Assembly (NCBI GenBank): GCA_006226375.1
Contig: SBHC01000080.1
Coordinates: forward strand, 50,342-114,341
Source: Deltaproteobacteria bacterium
GTDB lineage: Bacteria > Myxococcota_C > UBA6777
Reading direction: 5' to 3'
Length of the DNA: 64,000 nt
Shown: positions 7,929 to 17,462 of the stretch, piece after piece
Position numbering within the stretch: the first letter of the stretch is position 1
How the letters are laid out: every line of letters starts with the position of its first letter
Position numbers and translations under genes: made by a program
Notes under the pieces: model-generated
What the model was told of the DNA's origin: nothing
Databases searched by the model: none
The model's input: only the letters and a program-made list of their open reading frames with translations

Positions 7929-10556
7929 TTAAATTGCTGACACGTGCCATTCGTCCAACAACTGGTTGATACGAGGGGATTGCCGATCCAATCGGTACGC
8001 CTGCTGGAGGTGCAACTCCGCATCGCTGTGCTGTTGTAAATGCTTCTCCACAAGAGCCAACTGCGTGTAGGTCGCTGCAGCAGTCTGATGGTTTTGGATG
8101 TGGGGAGCCTGTTTGTTCAACAAAATGCGTAACTCGTTGTAAGCGCCTTGCTCGTAGAGGTGGGCTCGAATTCTCTCAAACGCGATAGGATGGAGAGGAT
8201 CGAGAACTAGGGCATGATGGTAGAAGGGTAGAGCGGCTTCGGGTTTTTCCTGGTAGCGCCAGAGGTCTCCCCAACGCAGATACAACTTGGCCAACGAGGT
8301 TGTTGGATCTGGCCGCTGCTCCACTCGTTGGACCCTTCGCTGCACGGCTGAAAACATTTCCATCCAGGCGTTGTGCTGGGCTGCGAGATGTTCGGCTTCT
8401 TCAAGCACAGGGTCTGGTGTATGTGGTGACTCAATCAGTTGCTGTAGACGGTCTTGAGCGAGGCTTGTCTGGTGATCAAGGAACAAAGCCCGACAAATCT
8501 CCAAGCGTAGGTAGGGAGCCTCTTGGGGAGACAGATCGCCTTCTCGCTCTGCCAAGAGGTTCACCAGCAGCATCCGTGCTTTGGGGTAGCGAACAATGCG
8601 CTGTATCAGGTCCAACGAGTGGGTGATGGGTGGGTGGTACAGAAGAAGATCCGACAACGCTTGCATGGCTGTGTGATAGTCGTGCAATGGATCCAGCGAC
8701 ACCATCACAATCTTACGCAGCAAAAACGGATGTGTACTTGGAGAAGGCAGTTGTGTGAGAAGCTGACCCAAGGTTGGAATGAGCTGTCTGTAATCTCGAA
8801 TTTGTTCGTACACATCGCACAGCGACAACAGAAGATCTGGATCGTGTGGGGTGATTTGCTGTGCCTGTCGTAGAAATTGGAGCGCTTCTTCCGAACGTTC
8901 CAGGGAGTGGTGAAGGAGCTCAGCTGTGCTGCGGAGCAAGAACGCCCGAACTGGTGGGGCCGATTGAAGCTCTAACTCTTTCTGATAAAGGGTCAGGGCC
9001 TTCTCATAATCGCGTTGCTGCAGCGCGTGTTGACGCACCTTGTGAATGGCCTCGATGTGATGTGGGTGAGACTGCAGTATCCGCTCGAACGTATGGATTG
9101 AGTCCTGGGGTGGCTCGGGCGGAGGGCACTGCATTTGGAAGGCCTGGCTTCCTTTGCCCTCTCTCGCCAGTGCGTACAAGATCGAATGCAGCGCATGCTC
9201 TGTCGGCAGCGTTTGGCTGTATCGAATCAACCGGGTGAGGAGGCGGCGGTTCTGTGGATGGAACGACAACGCCATCAAGCCCAGCGTGAGGCTCTCCTTG
9301 GGGCTTTGCTTCTCGCTACAGAGGGTGAACAGATCAGCCAAAGACTCCTGAACATAGAGCGGATCGTCAATGCTCGTGAGGTGGATTCGGAAGATCTTTC
9401 GAAGCGTCGACCATTGCTCTCGTTCCACCAACACTTGCGTCGTCCAATGGAAGAGCTCGATATCATGGGGTCGTTGAAGCAACGCCTGGAGATAAAACGG
9501 AAGCGGATCTGTGTGGCGAAGCTTGTTCTTGTGCAGCGCCTGGAGCAGCTCCGATTGCAGCGGCTGTGAGCAGGGCAAGGGAACTCTCTGGGTTTGCGGC
9601 GACGTGAGAATGGTGTCCAATATGTCCCACTCTTCACGCGGAATCAGAACATCGAACAGATAATGCCAGGACGATGGCTCTGTTGGGTTCTCTGCGAGCA
9701 GCGCCCGCCAGCAACGAACAACTAGAGCGTGACGTTCTGTCTGTGAGAGGCCTTGTTGGGCCGCTTCCATCAACTGTCTTCTTGCTTCGTACCAGTCTGG
9801 CTGTTTCGAGGCTTGTACTTCCAACTCTTCTGCTGTGAAGGCTTCCAAGGGAGCGGCAAACTTGTCTCGCACAACTTGAGAATGAAGCGCTTGGGCCGCC
9901 TGGTGATACAGCTTGGCTTGCGACTCCTGTAGGCTCTGCCTCTCCAGCTCTTGCAGAAGCTGCTGGAGGTGCTCGTACCATTGGTTCTCCTCAAAGGTCT
10001 GGAGGATGTGCTGCCATTGCAAGGGATGCGGAGGGTGCGGATGACGCAGCCACTCCAACAGCAAATAGAGCGCATGAGACGGTTGAGGGGCCAATCGTGT
10101 TGCGAGCAGCAACGCTTTGTGCCGGGCTTCCAGTTGAAGAGGACTTGGTGTGGGACAGCGTCGAAGGAAGCGCAAGTAGTAATCTCGAAGGGGCTCCCAG
10201 GCACGTATTCGCGTTAAGGCCACTTCTGTATTGCGGAATGCTTTTTCGTGTCCTTGCTGTGTCGCGTACAAGTGCTCTAGCGCGCTCAATAACGTGGAAG
10301 AGATCGAAGGGTAGGTGTAGCAGTCCCGCAACGCGACAGCCTCGGAGCCAATGCCAAACGAGGAGGGAAGGGCGCAACGCAGATCGTTGTGGGCCTGACC
10401 CGAGCAGTCCACCATCAGGAGCTGTTGACGCTCTTCGACAAGCAAACGTGCAAGCTCTGGGTAGTGCGGTTCAATCTTTTCAAGGAGACGTGGAAAAACA
10501 GAAGGAGGGTAGTTCTGGCTTAAGTAAATCGCTACGGACTGAAGTTGAGCCGCCAT
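7929..10556 (-). CDS. Large TPR-repeat protein
   Basis: An 875-residue, Gln/Leu/His-rich, all-helical protein. Degenerate TPR units are scattered along it. The clearest are about 495-560 (ALQQRDYEKALTLYQKELEL, SLERSEEALQFLRQAQQITP) and 760-870 (LYLRWGDLWRYQEKPEAAL, then HSDAELHLQQAYRLD). No signal peptide or membrane helix is visible, so it is likely a cytoplasmic scaffold. It ends 55 nt from the convergent trigger-factor-like gene. Its start is 53 nt downstream of the AgmX/GltJ-like gene on the same strand, so the two may form an operon and a functional unit. Confidence 0.85.
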   Translation of the reverse strand: MAAQLQSVAIYLSQNYPPSVFPRLLEKIEPHYPELARLLVEERQQLLMVDCSGQAHNDLRCALPSSFGIGSEAVALRDCYTYPSISSTLLSALEHLYATQQGHEKAFRNTEVALTRIRAWEPLRDYYLRFLRRCPTPSPLQLEARHKALLLATRLAPQPSHALYLLLEWLRHPHPPHPLQWQHILQTFEENQWYEHLQQLLQELERQSLQESQAKLYHQAAQALHSQVVRDKFAAPLEAFTAEELEVQASKQPDWYEARRQLMEAAQQGLSQTERHALVVRCWRALLAENPTEPSSWHYLFDVLIPREEWDILDTILTSPQTQRVPLPCSQPLQSELLQALHKNKLRHTDPLPFYLQALLQRPHDIELFHWTTQVLVEREQWSTLRKIFRIHLTSIDDPLYVQESLADLFTLCSEKQSPKESLTLGLMALSFHPQNRRLLTRLIRYSQTLPTEHALHSILYALAREGKGSQAFQMQCPPPEPPQDSIHTFERILQSHPHHIEAIHKVRQHALQQRDYEKALTLYQKELELQSAPPVRAFLLRSTAELLHHSLERSEEALQFLRQAQQITPHDPDLLLSLCDVYEQIRDYRQLIPTLGQLLTQLPSPSTHPFLLRKIVMVSLDPLHDYHTAMQALSDLLLYHPPITHSLDLIQRIVRYPKARMLLVNLLAEREGDLSPQEAPYLRLEICRALFLDHQTSLAQDRLQQLIESPHTPDPVLEEAEHLAAQHNAWMEMFSAVQRRVQRVEQRPDPTTSLAKLYLRWGDLWRYQEKPEAALPFYHHALVLDPLHPIAFERIRAHLYEQGAYNELRILLNKQAPHIQNHQTAAATYTQLALVEKHLQQHSDAELHLQQAYRLDRQSPRINQLLDEWHVSAI

Positions 10557-10608
10557 GTACCGCTCTGCTGGTGCTGAGGTCTTTTGAGGGAGGTGCGCGA
10601 AAGGATTT

Positions 10609-12642
10609 CTAGTAAGAAGCTTTCAGGCTGTATTTGGCTTCCAAGTACACCGTTTCACCATCGAAGGGTGTGAACCGCCACTTGTACCGGATGGTGCGAA
10701 TCAGACAGTTGGTGAACCGCTTGCCCTTGAATCGGCGGGGGCTAACCTTGATGCTCTTGACGCGTCCTCCGGGAGAGACTCCCAAGGTCAGCTTCAGGAT
10801 TCCAGAGAGGTAGTTGCCGCTCTTGAGGTGCAGGTTGTAACAGTATTGAACCTTGCTGTTCTGGTTGTTCAACTCTTTGTAAAGCCTCTTGGCGAGGGCC
10901 TTGTCGATGCCAGCTCCGACTTCAGGTTCAGAGCTTTTCTTGGTCTTTCCGCCGCCAAACTTCTTCATAAACAGCTGATTGATTTTGTCGTCGATGGAGC
11001 CCAGTTTTGTCTTTTTGGGGGCCTTCTTCGCTCGGGCAATTCGAGCCCGACGGTAGCGACGACGAATCCGACGAACCCGACGCTTCTTCACCTTGACTGC
11101 GCGCTTGGTGGGGACTGCAGCAGGGCTAGCGTTGTCTTGAGCGAGGAGGCGACGGCGCGCCTCTTCGTCTTTCTTCGAAAGCCGAACCGCTGGTTTGTTC
11201 TCGTTGGTGGTCAGGCGCGGGGTTGGCAGTGTTTGTTGGGACGTTGCGTTGCTGTCGCGGTTGTTGAGCAACATAGGAAGCGTCAACAGAGCTGCGACGA
11301 CACCCAAACCTGCGGCGACCGCGAGTCGGGCCGACCACTTGGGCTTGAGGGTTTCGCGAATTTCGATGATGTCCGCGTCATCAATGTCGAACTCTTCTTC
11401 CGGTTCGTCGAACGGTATGGGCGGCAACGCCACTTCTACAAGGTCTTGCTTGCTGTCGATCGCTGCTGCCATAAACTCGGAAGAAGCCTTGTCAAAGAAG
11501 TCGGCTTCTGCGCTGGACTCGATGAATTCCACAGCTGGAACGGCCTGGGCTTCATGAGCGACATCTTGCTGGTGGGGAGCCGGAGCCGTCTGTGACGGAG
11601 GGAACACACTCGGGAAGTCCGATTGCTGAGGAGCGATAGGTCCTCGGGCGAGAGGCTGTTGTGGCTCGCTCAAGCTGGGCTGCGAAGGTGTCAACGTGGA
11701 GCCAAACCCTCCACCCAAAGAGCCGCCGTTGGACTTGGCTGTTACAGGCTCGGGACGAACTGGATCGGCGATCGTCTCACTTGTTGCAGGCTGTTGAAGC
11801 AAAGACAGCGGATTGGCACCTTGAGAGCTTGGAAACGGTGAACTTTCTGGTGCAGCCGGTTCCACCGCTTGCAATTGCTCCACGCTGGGAGTGCTTGCGT
11901 AGGTTTGGTTTTGGACCTGAGCAGCAAGAGGGGAAGCTGGTTCCCCGAAATTGTTGTTGTAGTTTGGTGTATGGATGGGCTCCCGCGGTGTTTCTCTGAG
12001 CTGCTGAACCGGAACAGGCGCACCCACCGGTGGTGGCGTAACGCGGGCTTGCGTCTGGAAGGCTTCCTTCAATTCATCCACACGACTGGCTGCCGTCCAC
12101 TCGGGCCAACCGCCACACCAGATCAGCGTGTCTGCTTTCACCTGACCTTGTTGAATGTTTCGGATGACTTCGCTCTTCACCACAGGACCCGTGGGTTGAC
12201 CATGGATGGCCATAAACCAGATGGGTTCTTCTTGCTTCTCTTCCCGCATCTGACGGATCCAGTCCGTCGAAATTCTCGCGATGACCGTGCGTTCTTCTTG
12301 CTGTTGGGGTTCGCTCAGGTCAAGCTTGAGGCCGCCTCCACTTTGTCCCTGACTGTGAACAAAGGAGTGACCGTTGTAAGAAGAGGCAGGCTGTTGTTGG
12401 AACGGCGAACCTGTTGAGCCTGCTGCAGCTGCTGTATGGGCCGGGTTGGCTTGTGCAGCCGCTTGCCGTTGAGGCTGGGCCGCAGCTTGTCCACCTGCGT
12501 CGGCGCGCTGGGCGCGAGATTGGGGATCGCGAACGATGATCACATGGGAGCACTTCTTGCACCGGATCTTCAGGACTTTCTTGCGGACTTTTTGGTCTGA
12601 GATGGAGTACTTTGCGCTGCACTTGTCGCAGATAAATTTCAT
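10609..12642 (-). CDS. AgmX/GltJ-like protein: zinc ribbon, GYF domain, membrane helix, TonB-like C-terminus
   Basis: A 677-residue protein with the domain order of the Myxococcus gliding/focal-adhesion protein AgmX (GltJ). An N-terminal zinc ribbon has C5-x2-C8 and C28-x2-C31. A GYF-type domain follows at about 140-195 (WFMAIHGQPTGPV, LIWCGGWPEW). Then come long Pro/Gln/Ser-rich linkers, a transmembrane helix at about 440-461, a very basic stretch (about 516-540) and a C-terminal AgmX/PglI TonB-like domain at about 575-677 (YCYNLHLKSG, RTIRYKWRFTP). In Myxococcus the ribbon and GYF domain face the cytoplasm and bind regulators while the C-terminus reaches the periplasm. I chose the ATG at 12642 because the ribbon starts there; an in-frame TTG at 12675 would add 11 residues. 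Whether this organism glides is not shown here. Confidence 0.85.
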   Translation of the reverse strand: MKFICDKCSAKYSISDQKVRKKVLKIRCKKCSHVIIVRDPQSRAQRADAGGQAAAQPQRQAAAQANPAHTAAAAGSTGSPFQQQPASSYNGHSFVHSQGQSGGGLKLDLSEPQQQEERTVIARISTDWIRQMREEKQEEPIWFMAIHGQPTGPVVKSEVIRNIQQGQVKADTLIWCGGWPEWTAASRVDELKEAFQTQARVTPPPVGAPVPVQQLRETPREPIHTPNYNNNFGEPASPLAAQVQNQTYASTPSVEQLQAVEPAAPESSPFPSSQGANPLSLLQQPATSETIADPVRPEPVTAKSNGGSLGGGFGSTLTPSQPSLSEPQQPLARGPIAPQQSDFPSVFPPSQTAPAPHQQDVAHEAQAVPAVEFIESSAEADFFDKASSEFMAAAIDSKQDLVEVALPPIPFDEPEEEFDIDDADIIEIRETLKPKWSARLAVAAGLGVVAALLTLPMLLNNRDSNATSQQTLPTPRLTTNENKPAVRLSKKDEEARRRLLAQDNASPAAVPTKRAVKVKKRRVRRIRRRYRRARIARAKKAPKKTKLGSIDDKINQLFMKKFGGGKTKKSSEPEVGAGIDKALAKRLYKELNNQNSKVQYCYNLHLKSGNYLSGILKLTLGVSPGGRVKSIKVSPRRFKGKRFTNCLIRTIRYKWRFTPFDGETVYLEAKYSLKASY

Positions 12643-13104
12643 GGAGCGAAGTCTCTCTTGTTGTGTTGGGGGCAAGAAGGGGGTTTTTAGGAGACCCCTT
12701 TCCTTTTGGGTTCGCCTGGCTCACATGTTGTTTGGGTTGGGTGATGGGTTTGTCTTTGCTTCCCACTGCACGTGGATGTTTGCACCAGCGGCAGTCGGAA
12801 AATCAAGCACAAATCCCAGTCTTCCAAAGACTCGAAACTCTTACCCTGTGGGTAAAGTTCGGTCATCATACCACTCTGGAAGTCGAACTTCAAGAGTTCC
12901 ATAACGCATATCAAGGGGTTGCGATCTATCGCACACAACAAAACAGGGGAATGGCGATCCGTTCCTTATGGAGCGTCCTTTCTTCTGATGTTGCTTGTAT
13001 CATCTAACGACAGGCCTGGGAGGTTTCTTAAGGGATACGAAATGAAAAAGCTGTTCTGCTTCTTCTGTCCCTTCTTTGAGGGGCACTGTCCGAGCTTGCT
13101 AGGT
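12643..13104. other. 462-nt intergenic region upstream of the AgmX/GltJ-like gene
   Basis: No convincing gene. It holds two perfect inverted repeats: AAGGGG (12677-12682) with CCCCTT (12695-12700) in the leader of the AgmX/GltJ-like gene, and TTACCC-TGT-GGGTAA (12841-12855). Either could be a regulator site or an mRNA hairpin; no clear promoter was found. Confidence 0.45.
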
Positions 13105-15645
13105 TCAATGTGGGTGGGGTGGCTGGGGCAACTCGGCCACTGACAGGTACCAGCGGTTCTGGTTGGAGCGGTGGAGCAGGCTGAACACCGAGCGCGCCTT
13201 CTTTCCTGTAATCCAAACCGTGTGGACGTAGGCTTTGTGGCTTCCTTTGGGCTGGTAAATGTACACATCACGGAATGCCGTCTTGTTGTCCTTGTCTTTG
13301 GCTTTCCAGTACTCTTGGAGCAAAGCAAAGACAGTGGGGATACTGATCGCAGCATCAGCAGCCTTGAAGTACTTGTATTGGTAGCCGGGTCCTAAGTCGT
13401 ACTGGGTCAGGTACCAATGTCCTTCCTGGCTACGCACAAAGCTCGTACGAACGGGCGTGAGCTGATCGTTGTTGTTGATGACCCAGTGCGCGCGTGCCTT
13501 GTTGCTGTTGGGTTCTTGGTAAATGTACAAGGTTTGGATGCGTGCGCCGTTGAAGCGACGTGTGTTGGAACGCCAGCTTTGATCTTTCCAGTACTTGCGA
13601 ATCAAGGCTTGGGCGATGTTGGCGTCCAATTGCTTGGGGCCCTTCTTGTGGTAAAGGACTTCCTTGGGGTTGCCAAACTTGAGGTTGGTAAAATACCAGT
13701 AACCATCATGTGTATGAGTAAAGAGACCTTGTTGGGGTCGAGTGGGTGACCCTTGTGTTCCAAGTTGGGCCGGAGCGCCTGCAAGCTGCCATCGAATCAG
13801 CGAGCTGTGTGGCTTGGTCTGGAACCATGTCGCGTGGAGCAAGTCCACACGTTTGCTGGTTTTGCGTGTGTGCTTCCGGAGCAGCGACTCCACCAAAGGA
13901 CGCTCCAACGTTGTGGGAGCCTTGACGCGGTAGCGGAGGTCGAAGCTGGGAGGCTGGTGCAGGCGAGCCAAGTACCACTTCTGGTCTGTCGCGTATCGAA
14001 ACAGGCTGCGTTGTGCAGGTTTACGGCCGCGCTGCCAATACACCCAGGCTTCCAAAGCCTTGGGCTCTTGGTAAATGCTTAAGTTTCTCGAATAGAAACG
14101 CTTTTGCAGCTCTTCCTTGAAGTACTTCTGCAGCAGTGACTTGGCGGCTTCGGGTTCAAGCTTGCGTGACGCGGTGAGCGAGAAGTTGTGCATCTCGTCG
14201 TCGGAGACAGGGCTTGCGTACTGGGACAGGTGCCACTTTCCGGCCGAAGAATAGCGGAAGTGCGAGCGAATCTTCCAGATCTTGATCGATTGAGATGAGA
14301 GCTGCTTGTGCAAGGCCCAGTAGGCAACGGCGGTCCGGCTTCCCGGCTTTTGCACAACATAGAGCTGGTGGATATGAGTTCGGGAGAATCGTCCACGCAG
14401 TCGCCAAAACGCCTGAATGAGCTTTTTCGCGATCGAGGCTGTGAGCTGCCTACTCGCGGTTTGTGAGACCCGCGCCTCTTCCTTGTAAGCGATGCCCACC
14501 TCTACAAGGTGCCAGTGCCCTCGGTTCGAACGGAGAAAGATGCCGTGACGAGTCTTGTTTAAGCGCTCGTCGAACCAGTAGGCATGGGCGAAAGGTTGGT
14601 TATCTTTGTGAAAGAGATAGAACCCTTGCAGTCTGAGGGTGCGCTTGGAGTCACGCTGTTTCCCGTATTGCTCGACCAACTCTCTAGCCTTCTGGAGAGA
14701 GAGCACCGCAGAGTCTTTGGGACGCTTGGCAAAGGTGTCGAGGGTTGTTTTGGGTTGGACTGTTCCAAGAAGCCGGCCGAGATTGTTGACCACAGGGTGA
14801 ATGTCAGGTTGTGCAATGGTGGCATACAACAATGCGCCCATGAACAGCGTCTCTGTCATTCCGAGGAGCATGGCGAGAGTCGCTAACCCTTTGCCTCGGA
14901 TGATGCCTGGGGCCAATCGGATGTGGCTGCGTCCACGCCAGCCCAACAACCAGGCGAGAGGTCCTGTAACAAAAAGGACTGCGAAAAACATTGCCCACAC
15001 CGCGCGTGGTTCGAGCCTTCGTTCTCCATCAAAGTGAACCTCTTCGTCTGGACCCAGGGGATCGTTGGAGTCGGGGAGGACATCCCAGGAAGGTGGCCGA
15101 ACGTCGTCTTCAAATCCGCCTTGGTTCACATGGGCTGGTAGCGGTGTTCCTGTCGGCTGGTTCGGATCGTAGGATGTCGCAATCCCTGACACAGGCTCCT
15201 GAAGTGTGGAGGGGGAGCCAGAGTTGGGATCCAGGTAAGGGTTGCGAGTGACAGCTGTGCTTTCTCCGCCGCCTTCATGGGAGGCGTCAACGTTGGAAAA
15301 CAAGTCCAGATCGACCGGTGGTGCCATGGTGTGATCCAAGGGATCGTCCTGGTCTTGAGCATAACCCTGGTAACCTGGAGGTGGTGGCGGGGCAGCAGAG
15401 ACTGCCGTACTCTCTCCCACCACATCTTCAATGGGTGCTTCAGCCCAGTGCGGGGATGAGGCTGCCAGTTCGGCTGAAGGAGGCTGTGTGCGCATTGTAG
15501 AGGCAGCGTCTCCCGCTGCTCCTTGGGCCTGTTGCATCAGAAGAGTAACGTCGATGACTGTCCCGCAGCTACAGGCAAACTGGTAGTTGTCGGGGTAGCC
15601 CGTGGTGTCGTAGGCCTGGCCACATGTGGGGCACTGAATGATCAT
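13105..15645 (-). CDS. Zinc-ribbon membrane protein with six degenerate C-terminal repeats
   Basis: An 846-residue protein. The N-terminal ribbon has C5-x2-C8 and C25-x-C27. Residues 36-210 are disordered, Pro/Ser/Asp-rich. Two membrane helices (about 214-236 and 254-278) resemble the DUF4190-type pair. The remaining 530 residues consist of six degenerate modules of about 75-95 residues. Each has a helix with a LLxxYWK-like pattern, a YIYQEP-like strand, an AxxYW strand, and a closing G-x-WYL strand. The ribbon resembles that of the AgmX/GltJ-like neighbour downstream, so both may sense or bind a common cytoplasmic partner. The repeats are predicted to face the periplasm. I recognise no named family for the repeats. 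Confidence 0.8.
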   Translation of the reverse strand: MIIQCPTCGQAYDTTGYPDNYQFACSCGTVIDVTLLMQQAQGAAGDAASTMRTQPPSAELAASSPHWAEAPIEDVVGESTAVSAAPPPPPGYQGYAQDQDDPLDHTMAPPVDLDLFSNVDASHEGGGESTAVTRNPYLDPNSGSPSTLQEPVSGIATSYDPNQPTGTPLPAHVNQGGFEDDVRPPSWDVLPDSNDPLGPDEEVHFDGERRLEPRAVWAMFFAVLFVTGPLAWLLGWRGRSHIRLAPGIIRGKGLATLAMLLGMTETLFMGALLYATIAQPDIHPVVNNLGRLLGTVQPKTTLDTFAKRPKDSAVLSLQKARELVEQYGKQRDSKRTLRLQGFYLFHKDNQPFAHAYWFDERLNKTRHGIFLRSNRGHWHLVEVGIAYKEEARVSQTASRQLTASIAKKLIQAFWRLRGRFSRTHIHQLYVVQKPGSRTAVAYWALHKQLSSQSIKIWKIRSHFRYSSAGKWHLSQYASPVSDDEMHNFSLTASRKLEPEAAKSLLQKYFKEELQKRFYSRNLSIYQEPKALEAWVYWQRGRKPAQRSLFRYATDQKWYLARLHQPPSFDLRYRVKAPTTLERPLVESLLRKHTRKTSKRVDLLHATWFQTKPHSSLIRWQLAGAPAQLGTQGSPTRPQQGLFTHTHDGYWYFTNLKFGNPKEVLYHKKGPKQLDANIAQALIRKYWKDQSWRSNTRRFNGARIQTLYIYQEPNSNKARAHWVINNNDQLTPVRTSFVRSQEGHWYLTQYDLGPGYQYKYFKAADAAISIPTVFALLQEYWKAKDKDNKTAFRDVYIYQPKGSHKAYVHTVWITGKKARSVFSLLHRSNQNRWYLSVAELPQPPHPH
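13120..14703 (-). repeat. Six degenerate protein-level repeats (coding)
   Basis: Modules cover residues about 315-842 of the zinc-ribbon membrane protein. Recurrent signatures are FYLFHK/LYVVQK/LSIYQE/ATWFQT/LYIYQE/VYIYQP for the first strand and GHWHL/GKWHL/QKWYL/GYWYF/GHWYL/NRWYL for the last. Divergence is too high for DNA-level identity, so the array is old rather than a recent expansion. Confidence 0.65.
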
Positions 15646-15684
15646 ACGTTGTCTTCTCTTCCTGTTGCTAACGGGGCTCGAAGG

Positions 15685-16698
15685 CTACAGCCATTGTCGT
15701 TGAGTGTAAGCAAGTCGTCCAGTTCGGGCGAGATCACGAAGGGCTCGGTTCACGGCTTTGAGAAGGGCAGCGCTCTTCTTGTTCACACCGACGCCGTAGT
15801 TTTCCATCTGCGAAAGCACCTGGGTGATCATATACTCCTGCGAGATGCTGCGAAGCATGTGGATGGCGATCGGCTGGTCCGTCATCACATAGTCGATCTC
15901 ACCTCGATCCATCGCGTTGATGATCTCATTGTAATTTAGGAAGGCGCGGATGATGCCTTTGGGCTTCTTCTTGCCTTGCGTTGTGCCCGTTACTACCGCA
16001 GTGACCGGCTTGTTTCGGGTGATCTTGGTCTTCTTCACCTTCACCTTGTAGGTTTGCAGGTAAGGCTCTGAAAAAGCGACTTTCTTCTGGCGAGATGGGG
16101 TGATTGAAAACGCAGCGACGACCATGTCACAGTGGTTGTTTTCCAGGCTGCTGACCCGTGAATTGGCATTGATCACGGACCAGGTCAGGCGCAGGTTCTT
16201 TTTGTAATAGATGCTGATTTGGGTGCTGATCTCTCGGGCCAGTTGGATGTCAAAGCCAACCAACGCGTTGTTCACAAAGTGACCAAAGGGAGGGATATCT
16301 GCACGCACACACACTCGAATCAGCTGACTCTTAAGAATCTTTGCCAAGGTGGAGTGTGCAGGAGGAGCTTTGGCTGTGGGCGTATCAATGCTGTACAGCG
16401 GAGGTTCCTCGGTGGTTTCGGTGCTGTCGTCCTCTTCGTCATCGTTGCGAGGGGTTGGACGTTTCTTCGGAGCGGGCCGCGATGTGGGGGCTTGGCGTGC
16501 TGCAGGTTGGGTTCGTCGCTTCGCGGGTTGAGCCTGGGGCTGTGTCCGTCTTGGAGGAGGAGATGTTCGGGGAGCCGCTCGACGGGGAGCAGGACGTGAC
16601 GTTGCCTTGCGCGCCGCAGGTTGAGCTGTCTTGTCCTGGGCGAACGTGGGGAACACCAAGGTAAGGCACAGAAGAACCAACAAGAATGTCCGGGTCAT
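15685..16698 (-). CDS. Solitary periplasmic substrate-binding protein (SBP_bac_3-like) with Arg/Pro-rich linker
   Basis: A 337-residue protein. The signal peptide (MTRTFLLVLLCLTLVFPTFA) precedes an unusual linker of about 70 residues rich in Pro, Arg, Ala and Gln, then an acidic patch. From about residue 118 the sequence follows the amino-acid-type binding-protein fold: IRVCVRADIPPFG, VGFDIQLAREIS, CDMVVAAFSITPSR, FSEPYLQ, and DYVMTDQPIAIHML. No permease or ATPase gene is nearby, so a sensing or envelope role is as likely as transport. The start at 16698 has GAAGGAG 7 nt upstream. It lies 39 nt upstream of the zinc-ribbon membrane protein on the same strand, so the two are probably co-transcribed. 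Confidence 0.82.
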   Translation of the reverse strand: MTRTFLLVLLCLTLVFPTFAQDKTAQPAARKATSRPAPRRAAPRTSPPPRRTQPQAQPAKRRTQPAARQAPTSRPAPKKRPTPRNDDEEDDSTETTEEPPLYSIDTPTAKAPPAHSTLAKILKSQLIRVCVRADIPPFGHFVNNALVGFDIQLAREISTQISIYYKKNLRLTWSVINANSRVSSLENNHCDMVVAAFSITPSRQKKVAFSEPYLQTYKVKVKKTKITRNKPVTAVVTGTTQGKKKPKGIIRAFLNYNEIINAMDRGEIDYVMTDQPIAIHMLRSISQEYMITQVLSQMENYGVGVNKKSAALLKAVNRALRDLARTGRLAYTQRQWL

Positions 16699-16917
16699 AC
16701 GGGCTCCTTCTTCGACCATCAACGCTCTCTATGAACACCTGTGAATGAGGGACTTGCCGCTCCAGGCGTTTCGTTCATTCCGCAGCATAGCGCAAGGGGT
16801 TGAGAGCTAGTGATACCGAACGCACCTCCGTGGTGTCAAGGTGGAACCTCAAGGAACAACGTGCTACAACGCACCAAACCCTGGCCTTGCCACTTTTGCT
16901 CTGGAGAACCCCAAAGG

Positions 16918-17394
16918 ATGAAACAAGGGACACCTCTTGACCCACAATGGGATGACATCCCCTACTTTTTCGTTGAACACTGGGGAGAGTTTGCCACAGC
17001 TCTCTGCATCAACCCACCGCTGGACGAAAAGCAGCAGTCCGCTCTGGTTCGTCGTATGGAGTTGGACGGCAGCTACCTGATTCACCGTCACCTGACCCCA
17101 CCAGACGTTGCCAACTTTCACGAGTATCTTGCGACGCTCCTGCCTCAGGTCTGGGGACCGATGCAGGATATCGCTCGTTTGGCGCTGTTTTTCTCATGCG
17201 ACCCAGCATTGGAATGGAACATCGACGCCGCACAGCGCTTGGAACTGGCCCGACGGTTCCCTTGCCCCATGATGTTTCACCTGCCGTCCGATTCGGACTG
17301 GAACAAGTGGGCCAGGGCGCGGACTTTCTTGTTGGGCTCCCAGGTCGAACTGTACCCCGCTTCGTTGGGAACGCTTGGTCTTGCTCCGTCTTAG
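16918..17394 (+). CDS. Hypothetical cytoplasmic protein
   Basis: I do not recognise this 158-residue protein. It has no signal peptide or membrane segment, is Trp- and Pro-rich, and contains PYFFVEHWGEF near the N-terminus. The frame extends upstream to 16810, but the added residues look non-coding. I preferred the ATG at 16918, with a GGAG about 12 nt upstream. It starts 219 nt from the divergent binding-protein gene and ends 68 nt before the matrixin-like gene. Confidence 0.55.
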   Translation: MKQGTPLDPQWDDIPYFFVEHWGEFATALCINPPLDEKQQSALVRRMELDGSYLIHRHLTPPDVANFHEYLATLLPQVWGPMQDIARLALFFSCDPALEWNIDAAQRLELARRFPCPMMFHLPSDSDWNKWARARTFLLGSQVELYPASLGTLGLAPS

Positions 17395-17462
17395 ACAGAT
17401 GTGCTAGTTTATTCAGGTAAGACGGGGAGCCTATCCCCTTCCATTTGTAGGGAGAATGTCTG

